A DNA stretch of 64,000 bases. It comes from Gnetum montanum (Eukaryota > Streptophyta > Gnetopsida > Gnetales > Gnetaceae). Numbering within the stretch: position 1 is the first letter of the stretch; the number at the start of each line of letters is the position of its first letter. The stretch lies in assembly GCA_015680685.1 (NCBI GenBank), contig MNCI01029396.1, positions 53,742 to 117,741 of the forward strand. Direction: 5' to 3'. The notes beneath the pieces were generated by a model that ran no database searches, was not told the origin of the DNA, and was given only the letters and a program-made list of their open reading frames with translations. Below are positions 55,625 through 64,000 of the stretch, piece by piece. A program made the position numbers and the translations under genes.

Positions 55625-56990
55625 AGTAATTTCTCACTCAACAAGTTTGGTCTCATGGATCCATACAACAACACTAGTGGATTGATCCTCCCAATGGATT
55701 AAATATTCATGCTTATTGACTCCCCAAGTGCTAGAAGCTTCCCTTCACTTGAATATGATTACCTTCTTATCCATTGAAGGCTTGGGCTGATCAATAGCCC
55801 CTCATCGATGTTTTCCTGTATGGTCTCCTCATTAGCTAGTCCATGATAGTGCATAAGATCTAAAACATTAAACATAAAATACATAACAACATCATTTGGT
55901 AAATTAATCTCAAAAGTAGTATCATTTTCTTTAGCCTTGATTTTGAATGACCCAATCTTCTTAGCTTTCAATTTGGACAAGTTAATACCTCTTAACTACT
56001 TCTTATTCAAGTGCATCCAAACCAAGTCACTGATAGCAAAATTAGGCTTCTACTTTCCCTCATTCCTCTTGAGGGCTTTCTCTTCAACCTTGTTCTTAAG
56101 ATTTTATTTTAATTATGCATGGAGATCCCTCATCTCTTGTATAAGATTAACACTAAATTTAGCTTCACCATCAAAGCTCTTCAAAGTTTTGATCATCTTT
56201 GTACAAAACCCATAATTCACCTCAAATGGGCCTTTTCCAATTACAACATGAAAAGAATTATTATATAAAATTTCAGCATGGCACAACAAGTTTTCGCACT
56301 TTTTTGGATGTCCATCATATAAACTTTTCAATATGTCTAGTAAGGATTTATTCACCACTTTTGTTCGACCATTAGATTGTGGATGATATGCACTAGAAAA
56401 ATTCAAATTTGTCCCTAAAATATTTCAAAGGGGACTCCAAAAATGAATTTTGAACTTGGAGTCTCTGTCACTAACAATATTCAAAGGAATACCATGCAAC
56501 TTCACAACATGTTGAAAAAATAAATTTGCAACATGAGAGGCATCACTCAGCTTCTTGAATGGAATAAAATGTGCCATCTTGGAGAACCAGACCACCACAA
56601 GAAAAATTGCATTGTTTCCACTCTTGGTATTCAAAATACCACTCACAAATACCATTGACACACTTTCCCATGGACCTTTGGGAATTGGCAAACACATATA
56701 GTGTCCATCCACACCTTTACCTAGTTTGCACTTCTTACATGTCAAGTACTTCTTCATAAATTTTTAAGACTTATATTAACATAACAAGCCAAAAATAGTT
56801 CCTACCCATAAGTTTCAATGTTTTATCCTTGCCCATATAACTTGCCATGCCACTACAATGCTTTTAAAAATATTTTTTTTTCTGAAATCGTAATTAGGAA
56901 CACATACCTTTCCATTCTTAAATAATAGTTCATCCTGAATATGACAGTCCCTTCATTGGTCTATCCTATTCATCAAAAGCTCTTTGAGGC
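55625..56990 (-). pseudogene. Integrase of RT-8 with GPY/F-type motif and chromodomain remnant
   Basis: Minus-strand order: CKKCK of the zinc-binding domain (about 56740), GPWESVSMVFVSGI where the first catalytic Asp (expected SMDF) is Val, VSDRDSKF with the second Asp kept (about 56460), SSAYHPQSNGRTKVVN where the catalytic Glu is Lys (about 56390), KAKKIGSFKI as the GPY/F-type motif (55960), PNDVVMYFMFNVLDLMHYHG, and after a stop a piece at about 55630-55745 reading KHEYLIHWEDQS ... VWIHETKL, which fits the EYLVKWKG....TWE core of a chromodomain. Family role: insertion into chromatin-marked sites. Not functional. Confidence 0.82.
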
Positions 56991-57129
56991 TTCTCTAAAC
57001 CTACCCAAAATCAACATCATGCTCATATAAAGAAGCAAAATCACCCATACCTTCCACATGGGGTACATTGAAATTTACCACATTCACCCTAGATAATGCA
57101 TCAACTACCACATTGGCTTTTCCACTTAA

Positions 57130-57570
57130 GTGCTTCAACACAAAATTGAACTCCTATAAATATGAAAACCACTTCATGTGCTTTGCACTCAACTTCTTTT
57201 ATGAGTTTAGAAATTGAAGTGCTTTGTGGTCCATCATCAAAGTCAATTCTTTAGGTAATAAGTAATGCCTCCAAATCTTGATTACTTAAATAATAATGTA
57301 CAAATCCTTCTCATATACGCTATATTTTTTCCTTGACTCATTCAATTTTTTTTGGAAAAGAAAGCAACAAGCCTACCTTCTTTTGAAAGCAACCCACCAA
57401 TGGCAAGTCCTTTTGTATCCACCTCCACATGAAAAAGCTTTTGAAAATCTAGAATTGCAAGCACTGGTTCATCGGTAATCTTTTCTTTCAAAACGTCAAA
57501 CTACCTTGGGTTTTTTTATTCCACCTAAATTATTTATTTTTCTTCTATAAATAAAACTTATGCAATGAAA
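57130..57570 (-). pseudogene. RNase H region of RT-8, decayed
   Basis: The minus strand reads LAILDFQKLFHVEVDTKGLA then GGLLSKEGRLVAFFSKK, the entry to a Ty3/gypsy RNase H (expected F.V..DAS), followed by pieces ending in TTKHFNF. Frame changes and stops; the later catalytic residues were not resolved. Confidence 0.65.
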
Positions 57571-57691
57571 TATCACTAAAATTTTTTATGAATTGTCTAA
57601 AAAAACTTGCTAAATTAAGGAATGATCTTACCTCCTCAACATTCTTAGGAGTTGGCCAATCCCTTATAGCCTTCACCTTGGTAGCTTCCAT

Positions 57692-58276
57692 TCAAATTTG
57701 ATTTTTAGAAATCACATGCCCTAAATATCTAATTTTCCTCTTGAAGAAATGGCTTTTCTTCATATTGATCACTAATTGTGCCTCCTCCAACTTACGGCAT
57801 ACCCTTCTTAAGTTATCCAAGTACTCTTCCTCATTAGATCTATACACCAAAATATTTTCAAAAAATAAAATATGACACTTACCAATAAATTCCTTCAGTA
57901 CATCATACATCAACCTCATGAATGTAGTAAGTGCATTCATGAGCCCAAATGGTATCACCAACCCCTCAAACAATCCATCAGGTGTTTTGAAATATGTCTT
58001 CCAGTCATTACCAAGCCTATTTCTAATTTGATGGTACCCAATCTTCAAATAAATTTTTCTAAAAATTTCAGCATTGGTAAGGACATCAAGTATATCATCC
58101 ATCATTGAAATAGGAAACCTATACCTCACTATTATCCTATTCACTGACCTAGAATCAATGCACATCCTCCATTCATCACTATCCTTCTTTGGCTCTAGGA
58201 CTATTGGAAATGCACAAGGTGAAATGGATTTCCTCACAAAACCTTTTTCAAGTAACCCCTCTACTTGCCTTTGCAA
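57692..58276 (-). pseudogene. Reverse transcriptase of RT-8 with destroyed catalytic motif
   Basis: A 194-codon uninterrupted frame on the minus strand, the longest in the window. It reads VEGLLEKGFVRKSISPCAFP, PKKDSDEWRMCIDSRSVNRI, RYRFPI..MDDILD, a decayed YHQIR region, FKTPDGLFEGLVIPFGLMNA, and FFENILVYRSNEEEYLDNLR. The FFDD catalytic box is FFEN, so both metal-binding Asp residues are lost, and FLDL.SGYHQIR is degraded to IYLKIGYHQIR. It ends RYLGHVIS. The open frame reflects light damage, not function. Confidence 0.9.
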
Positions 58277-58589
58277 TTCAGCCCTCTAATTTTGTGCCAT
58301 TTGATAAGCTCTCTCATTTGGAAATGTAGCAATAGGAATGAAGTCAATCTAATGTTGTACATTTCTCATCAGTGGTAGTTCTTGAAATTCCTCCTTAAAT
58401 ACCTTGGGAAATTTCTCCTTCAAGCCTAGCACACATGTAGGAAGTTGAACTTACACATCATCATGATTAATAGAAATTGTTGTCATAACAACAAAACCAA
58501 AACCAGTTTCATCATGTTCCTTAATATACTCCCTCTCTCCTAGAAGGATTAAGGAAGCATTAAGTGAGCTTGTTGGCTCACTTGTTCAG

Positions 58590-58960
58590 TTGTCATAGGA
58601 ATCAAATCATGAACTCCATAAAAGTCTACCAACACTCCACATATTTCTTACTTCATCAAATTGAAAACCATTGTTAAAATTCAAAGGTCTACCAAGAATT
58701 ACATCAGCACAATCTATTGGAAGCACATCATACCTCACAACATCATGAAAAGTTGTAATTTTAAATTTCAAAGAACATTGTTCCCTTACCTCTTGAGAAA
58801 AATATTTCAATAACCAATGTATCTTATAGCCTCATCTATGAGGATGAGTTACCAAACATAATTTAGTAACTATCTTAGAATAAATAACATTTTCTTGGGC
58901 TCCCCCATCAATTAAAATATGAATCCATTCCCCACTAACCAAACAACTAGCCCTAATATG
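58590..58960 (-). pseudogene. Protease of RT-8, decayed
   Basis: The minus strand reads FILIDGGAQENVIYSKIVTK (about 58930-58870), the active-site region with DGG for D(S/T)G, and after a stop a 67-codon piece ending VLPIDCADVILGRPL (about 58690), the typical end of gypsy proteases. It would process Gag-Pol. Confidence 0.75.
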
Positions 58961-58969
58961 AAACAACAA

Positions 58970-60330
58970 TTCCTATTAGGATGATCTCCTCTATTCACAT
59001 TCCCCATGAATGCATAAGAATTTAATTTAGAAACATCCTTAATTTTTTAAGCATTATGATTACCTCTCTAAAGAGCTTGGCTTGATGTCTCTTCCAGCTT
59101 TATGGTTTACACATATTTGCCCTTGGCTGCCTTATCAAGTGGACATTCCCATTGCGTATGTTCCTATTCTTCACACTTGAAGCACTAAAATTTTGATGAG
59201 CTAGTACCTTGACCCTTGCCTCCCTTACTTAGGTCATTCCTAGTTTTACCCTTCTCATCACCTCCTTCAGTATTCTTATCTTGGCTACCCTCCCTATCTC
59301 TAGATTTGGAATTGGATCCCTTATTAGATCTAGATCCCTTCTACTTACACTTAGAAGCTTGTTTGCTTTGGTTTCCAAACCCACCTAATTTCCTCTTAGC
59401 TTTGAACACCAAACCATAACCTCATCAAGGGTTTGTGGCTTAGAAAAGGACAACTCTTGTTGGTATGTCATTTTGAGACTTCCTAAGAAGATTGAAGCTT
59501 GTTTAGACTCTTCCCAATTTACCTTAGCTTAATGGAATTGATCACAAAATTTGATGTAGAATTCTTTGACATTCTTGTCACCTTACCTTAGGAATTTCAA
59601 CTTCATTTTGTTTCTTCCCTCTAATGATATTGTTCAAATTTCCTTTTCAACTTGTATTTCATCAGATCCCAATCTTTGATAAGTTGACCATTTCATCTTT
59701 CATAATCATAGCACTCATTTTCCCACCATGTAGAAGACATACCTTCTAATTTAGATTCAAAAATAGATGCCCTCAAGTTATTTGATACCTCTTCCAATAG
59801 AAAATTATTTTCAAGTATCTTCAATCAACCTGCAAAAGCATTGGTGCCATCTATATCATTGAAAGTCTTCAACTCTACATATGGAAGTCTTCAAGCATTT
59901 TTTAACACTATAGCAAGGCTTTCCTCATCTTCATTGTAAAGGTTTCTTGAAGAAGTATTGAGCACCATCAAAGCCCTTGGAGTTATTATTTGAGAAATAG
60001 GATTCCCTCCCATTAGGATCCTTAGCTAATGGTTTCCCAAAATTCCATAGCTAGATTGACCTTCCTCTTCATCTAATCCTTCTCCACTTGGCTATGAAAC
60101 TTCTTCATCTGAATGTACAAGATCTTCATCTCCATGTATCTAGATATGGCTAAGACTAGCTTGTTTATCCACCTTCACATTGATTTCATCCAATCAAGCA
60201 ACCATCATCTAGAAGACCAACTTCATGCTCTCCATGTCATGATTCAAATCTTACACATGTTTCTTATTTGGTGCTATCTAAAATTGATAAAATCATTAAC
60301 CAAAATCCAAGCAGCAATAAAACTAGAATC
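58970..60330 (-). pseudogene. gag of RT-8 with one CCHC zinc knuckle
   Basis: The minus strand at about 59186-59145 reads CFKCEE*EHTQWEC: a C-x2-C-x4-H-x4-C nucleic-acid-binding knuckle with a stop in its loop. The capsid region upstream (59300-60100) is stop-rich, with a K/R/S-rich stretch before the knuckle (59250-59340). Confidence 0.7.
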
Positions 60331-60338
60331 CAATACCA
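60326..60338 (-). promoter_or_regulatory. Primer-binding site of RT-8 (tRNA-Met-like)
   Basis: The minus strand reads TGGTATTGGATT, eight of twelve matches to TGGTATCAGAGC, about eight bases inside the proposed LTR end; decayed. Confidence 0.5.
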
Positions 60339-60346
60339 ATAACACT

Positions 60347-61477
60347 TGAGCAAGTTTACTCCATAATTAAATCATCTTCAATGTGCTAAATCTAGATATT
60401 ATGCAACAATAAATTTATTTTCTAAAAAATAAGAAATCTAGCTATCTATAATTAAATTATCCAAAGATTATAATAGGGTTCACAAAATCCAAAAGCATCC
60501 AAAAACCTATCATACTCAAATGATATTGCAAAGCATGAGGCCCTACATTCACACGATGGTTATTCTCAATGCAACACACAATGAAGAGAAATCTCTTCCA
60601 CAACCCAAGACTAAGATATGAACTCACAAGTGAGATACAATAGCATATAACACATAGATCAACATACCAAAAGCTGATCTTGGAGCTACAATCACTTATT
60701 GCAATCACCCAATGTGCTCACTCAATCTCTTTTTCCTAGTTCTAATTGCATACAAACTCTCCTCCTCTCCATGGATGAAGGCATACATAATTATAGAGAT
60801 CCAAAACCCTAAGAAGCTTTCTATTTGCCTCCCTAGATGTTTTTCACATGGATCTAGAGACTTTTGAATGTTTTTAAATATATACATCACATCAGAGCTT
60901 TTCTTCTTTTCCGACATAGATTTCTTTGGTATCATGTAGATGTCTCCTATGAGAGCTCTATTCTCAGGAGATACATCTACTATTTTTAAGAGATGTCTTC
61001 TTTGGACTAGAGGCATTTACACTTCAAGGAAGATGTCTTTGAGAAGACATCTTTTTTCTAAGGAGACTTCTTCTATGAAAGCCCTACTCTTAGGAGAGAT
61101 GTCTACTATATTTGGAAAATGTCTTCTATATGGACTAGAGATGTCTTCACTTTATGAAAGACGTCTCTAGAAAGATGTCTTTCATTTTGCACAGATGTTT
61201 ATCCTGAAGGTTCCAAAAATAAAAATGCTTTTTTTGATGCTAAACGCCTAAAAATGTCCTCCGAAAAGTCCCCATAGATCCTGGAACCTCATAAACTCAT
61301 TAAATAAGTTAAAAAACCTACAAACATTCCAAAACATCCAAGAATCTTCATAAGAAAATTAAACAAAAAATCACACAAAATAATGAGACACACACATCCA
61401 GGTTTTCTCCAAGTGCAAGATCTTGTAAAAACAACTTGCAGGACAAGCACAAGGGAATTGGAAGAGGTGTTCCTACA
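60347..61477 (-). repeat. 5' LTR of RT-8
   Basis: About 1131 bp; on the minus strand it starts TGTAGGAACACC at 61477 and ends CTTGCTCA at 60347. AGACATCT / AGATGTCT words cluster at 60930-61200. A TATA-like CTATAATTATG lies near 60797. Confidence 0.8.
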
Positions 61478-61499
61478 CCAAAACCCTCTACAAAGTCAT

Positions 61500-63120
61500 C
61501 ATTAGTATAGTATAACCCATAGTTTTCATATATCTTGCTAGTGGAAAAATCTCATTGCAATCAGGAGGAGGGAATTGGTGATAACATATTTTCAAAAATG
61601 CTACATCATTCTAGGTGGTGTTAGAAATTGTAGAGGAAGCCACGGTTATGGTTATGTAGCACTAGGATGTAGCAGGAGTCGCAAAATTGATCACTAATCA
61701 TTTAAAAGAATCCTTTAATGTTCTTGTTGTACTACCAACATATCTTTATTAAGCCAAAGATTCTTAAATGTTAGTTGGTACCTTGATGACTCATGAGGAT
61801 GTGCTTCATAAACTATTGTAGATGGGATAGGTCATGCAAAATATTTTCAACATCCCAAGTGATGTCATTGTAGTTTAGTCACAATTAATAGCCACCAAGG
61901 AGAAACTAGTCATGGTAGAAACTAGTGCAAAGCATGGTGAAAATGAAGTTCACAGATTACAATAAGATCTTACAACCTTGAGGGTTGAAAGAAGAGATCC
62001 AACACAATTTTTTGTTCCTGACAAACTAGAACAATTTAGGTTTGATGATATTAATTACCTCATAGATTATAAAATAAGGATTGAAAGAGAAATGGAAAAG
62101 ACAGTTGGGATGCCTTAGTGGCCAAAGTCCAAACTTACGCACATGCTAAGGCACTTACTACATTACAACAGGAGAATAAATAGATAATTGTAGAAAATTC
62201 TCAGTTGACCAATGCTGAATACTAAAAGAATGTCCTCAAAGAAAATATGTAGCAACTTCAAGAGAAAATTATATGGGTCAACCAAAACATGAGTAGCCTA
62301 GCATGAGAAACCAAAATCCTCTCAATGGAGGAGGTATACACCATTCGATCGAAGTCTACTATTGAAATAAGTGCATGCCAAAATGAAGCAAAGAGGCATG
62401 AAAGGATCAAAAAACATTTCCACAGTCATGTGGACATGTAAAAATAAATAAATGATAAAGAAATCTAGATCACTAAGGCCTAGATCAACTCAATTTTAAC
62501 ATAGCATCTAGACTAGTAGCCTATCTTGGATAGCTTAGCTAATGTCCACCATGTCAAGATCAAAAAAAAAGACCTATAGATAGAGGACCTAATAGAATAC
62601 ATGAAGATAACAAACCTATGATATGCTAACTTGGCCATGTTACTAACAAGTAGGCCTAACAAAAGCTAGAACAACAAGTAGTGGCCATGTATACATTATA
62701 CAAGAAGGAGTTTTCTAATTGGAAAGATACTTTGTAAAAGTTGTACATGGAAAATTTACAACTAGAAGTGGTCAAGGTTATCTATCAAGGCCAAAAGGAT
62801 GTTGTAGCTAACCTAGCCAAAAAATGTCAAATTATTAGGAATTTTGCAAAGTGTCTAGGGCATTTGAAGAACAATGAAGGTAGTTTTCAATGCGATACAT
62901 AAAAGCAAATCAAATGTTCTTATAGCTACCATGCCGATGGGACGTGTCAACTCCATTAAACATTGGTCAATCAACATGGATAGTACATTATCCTAGAATA
63001 GCAAAAAAAAACCTTCAGGCACTACTTAACATATACAAATTTTAGAAGCCTAATGATAAAGGGAAGCAGCCAATGGAAGAGCCACCATCACTAGGCACTA
63101 CTTAGGCTACATTGAGCTCA
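61500..63120 (+). pseudogene. ORF2 of RT-7, C-terminal coiled-coil part
   Basis: Continues RT-7 ORF2 after RT-8. Around 61620-61700 the DNA resembles RT-6 near 47500-47590 (TATGTAGCACTAGGATGTAG with ATGTAGCACCAAGGGTAGG). Downstream pieces such as LVMVETSAKHGENEVHRLQ and LEQFRFDDINYLIDYKIRIE are K/E/L-rich as in the other ORF2 copies. Many stops. Confidence 0.5.
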
Positions 63121-63300
63121 ATTAGTTTTTTCCTATTTTTTTGTTGTCATAAACTTATGTAATTTTGTAAAATGACACCACTAAAACATTTAGAAACATG
63201 TAAATAGTTCATCGATCATGTATAGTTAAATATACCTTCCAATTTTGTACGGGACATTATCCTCATTTTTTTAACGTGAGGATGAGTTTCTAGTTAGACA

Positions 63301-63308
63301 TGGGGGTA
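63301..63308 (+). promoter_or_regulatory. Polypurine tract of RT-7
   Basis: GACATGGGGGTA (63297-63308) directly before TGATAAAGTC at 63309, as at the other LTR starts. Confidence 0.65.
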
Positions 63309-64000
63309 TGATAAAGTCAAATTTTAAAACATAATGATATTGCATAATGATTTCATTCATACGATATCGTAGTCCATGCTACATCATCATTCATGTGATA
63401 TCTCAAGATGTGTGCAGCCCTATAAATCTATTAGATAATTTTTCATGCAAAAACATGGTAGTCTAGGTAGGATGAGACATCAAGGCATGAGGAACCACCC
63501 TCAATATGCACAACACAAGGCATATGTCTTGGGTATTTTTGTAAATACTTGTGAAAGTTTTTGTAAGGACAATGTGTCCAAGTTTTTATATCTATGAAAG
63601 TTTTATAACACTAATAAATTTTGTAATGCTTTACTCTAGTTTTCCAAGTTAGTCAAGTCACTTCCACATTATATAAATAAACTTTATTCAAATATTATTA
63701 ACTTAAAGATGATTTTTGAGTTAGTCATGGATATAATATGAATAGTCTTTAGTTGACTACGTTGAAGCATGAAAGTCTACATAGTGTTAATTTTTTAATG
63801 AAGAGGTAATAAATGCATATATAAATATACATACCAACTACATTTATGACACCATTTGATAATAGTTGTAGTGAAGCTCTTGTAGTTTATTTCCATAGAA
63901 GTTAGAATTAGTCCATGAGTGCTTACAATGTAATGTGGAGTTGATTAAATGAATATTATTTAAGTGATTATGTATCTACATAAATTTTCATGATGGAAAT
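63309..64000 (+). repeat. 3' LTR of RT-7, running off the window, possibly composite
   Basis: Starts TGATAAAGTCAAATTTT, resembling the RT-4 LTR start at 28729, with GATATCGTAG..GTGATATCTC and CCCTATAAATC at about 63420. A second PPT/LTR-like junction (GAGTTAGTCATGGATATAAT) occurs at about 63718, followed by GCATATATAAATATAC (63810-63830) and the shared AAGCTCTTGTAGTTT segment at about 63874. Two LTR starts within 420 bp suggest a duplicated or nested end. Confidence 0.55.

Larger units (their letters stand above)
54478..61477 (-). mobile_element. RT-8: decayed Ty3/gypsy chromovirus nested in RT-7
   Basis: LTRs at 54478-55568 and 60347-61477; all coding is on the minus strand, so the right LTR is the 5' one. 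Order: Met-like primer site, gag with zinc knuckle, protease, RT, RNase H, integrase with GPY/F-type motif and chromodomain remnant, polypurine tract, LTR. Integrase followed by a chromodomain is diagnostic of chromoviruses. Catalytic residues are lost in RT and integrase. RT-7 ORF2 is interrupted here and resumes at 61478. I found no clear 5-bp target duplication, and the outer left LTR end looks mutated (AAAGC where TGAGC is expected). Confidence 0.85.
52080..64000 (+). mobile_element. RT-7: 3' part of an ORF2-bearing element, split by RT-8
   Basis: It starts inside the pol-ORF2 spacer: the GGGTATTAAGGGCTAGAGCC block at 52300 matches RT-6 at 45320 and RT-1 near 4700. ORF2 follows in two parts (53400-54470 and 61500-63120) separated by RT-8, then the polypurine tract at 63301-63308 and LTR sequence to the window end. 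No gag or pol of its own is present. AT-rich TATAT and GATATCAC words at 52690-52760 may be its internal promoter block. Confidence 0.65.

Noticed and set aside
57692-58276. 194-codon RT frame as a possibly active gene
   Set aside because: Its catalytic box is FFEN rather than FFDD, and the flanking protease, RNase H and integrase carry stops.

Overview
ORGANISM AND CHARACTER. The window looks like repeat-dominated plant nuclear DNA, most likely from a very large genome such as a conifer or other gymnosperm. This is an inference: almost everything is old, stop-riddled LTR retrotransposons nested in one another, their Ty3/gypsy lineages (Athila/Tat-like and chromovirus) are plant lineages, and only one small plausible host gene is visible. 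No rRNA, tRNA, CRISPR, plasmid or phage feature was seen. Five single N bases (10641, 11061, 16207, 29377, 32149) mark assembly joins, and one of them flanks a contig that appears to be placed backwards. LAYOUT. (1) 1-12881, minus strand: RT-1, an Athila/Tat-like Ty3/gypsy element with both LTRs (the left one cut by the window edge), a tRNA-Asp-type primer site, gag, protease-RT-RNase H-integrase, a spacer with an internal promoter-like block, and an extra downstream ORF (ORF2). (2) 12882-17453: AT-rich sequence, then RT-2, a plus-strand remnant without pol. (3) 17454-20895: the low-copy interval, with a small secreted-peptide gene of CLE/IDA type on the minus strand at 19398-19715. (4) 20901-27456: RT-3, a structurally complete LTR element (two 586-bp LTRs, TGTAT target duplication, tRNA-Met-type primer site, polypurine tract) whose 5.4-kb interior shows no recognisable retroviral protein, so a LARD-type non-autonomous element. 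(5) 27462-28728: AT-rich, no gene. (6) 28729-36100: RT-4, plus strand, a decayed gag-pol element. (7) About 36140-52080: RT-5, a gag-protease element without RT or integrase, sharing or abutting an LTR with RT-4 and split by RT-6. (8) 39406-50210: RT-6, bounded by AGAAT duplications, related to RT-1, with RT and RNase H deleted but ORF2 kept. (9) About 52080-64000: RT-7, the 3' part of another ORF2-bearing element, split by RT-8. (10) 54478-61477: RT-8, minus strand, a chromovirus with a decayed chromodomain. HOW THE PARTS RELATE. RT-1, RT-4 and RT-6 share gag and pol layout and closely similar LTR 3' ends and primer sites, which are also seen in RT-5; RT-2 shares the LTR end. Their U3 sequences and 3' modules differ. 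RT-1, RT-6 and RT-7 carry ORF2, a long probably coiled-coil protein I cannot assign. In RT-1 and RT-6 the ORF2 module is preceded by a block resembling the element's own U3 (short repeats plus TATA), followed about 150 nt later by a splice-donor-like AAG/GTRAG. RT-2, RT-4 and RT-5 instead carry a 30-bp repeated motif in their 3' non-coding region. No retroelement here has an intact reading frame, so all would need proteins supplied from elsewhere to move. All alignments were made by eye; no searches were run.
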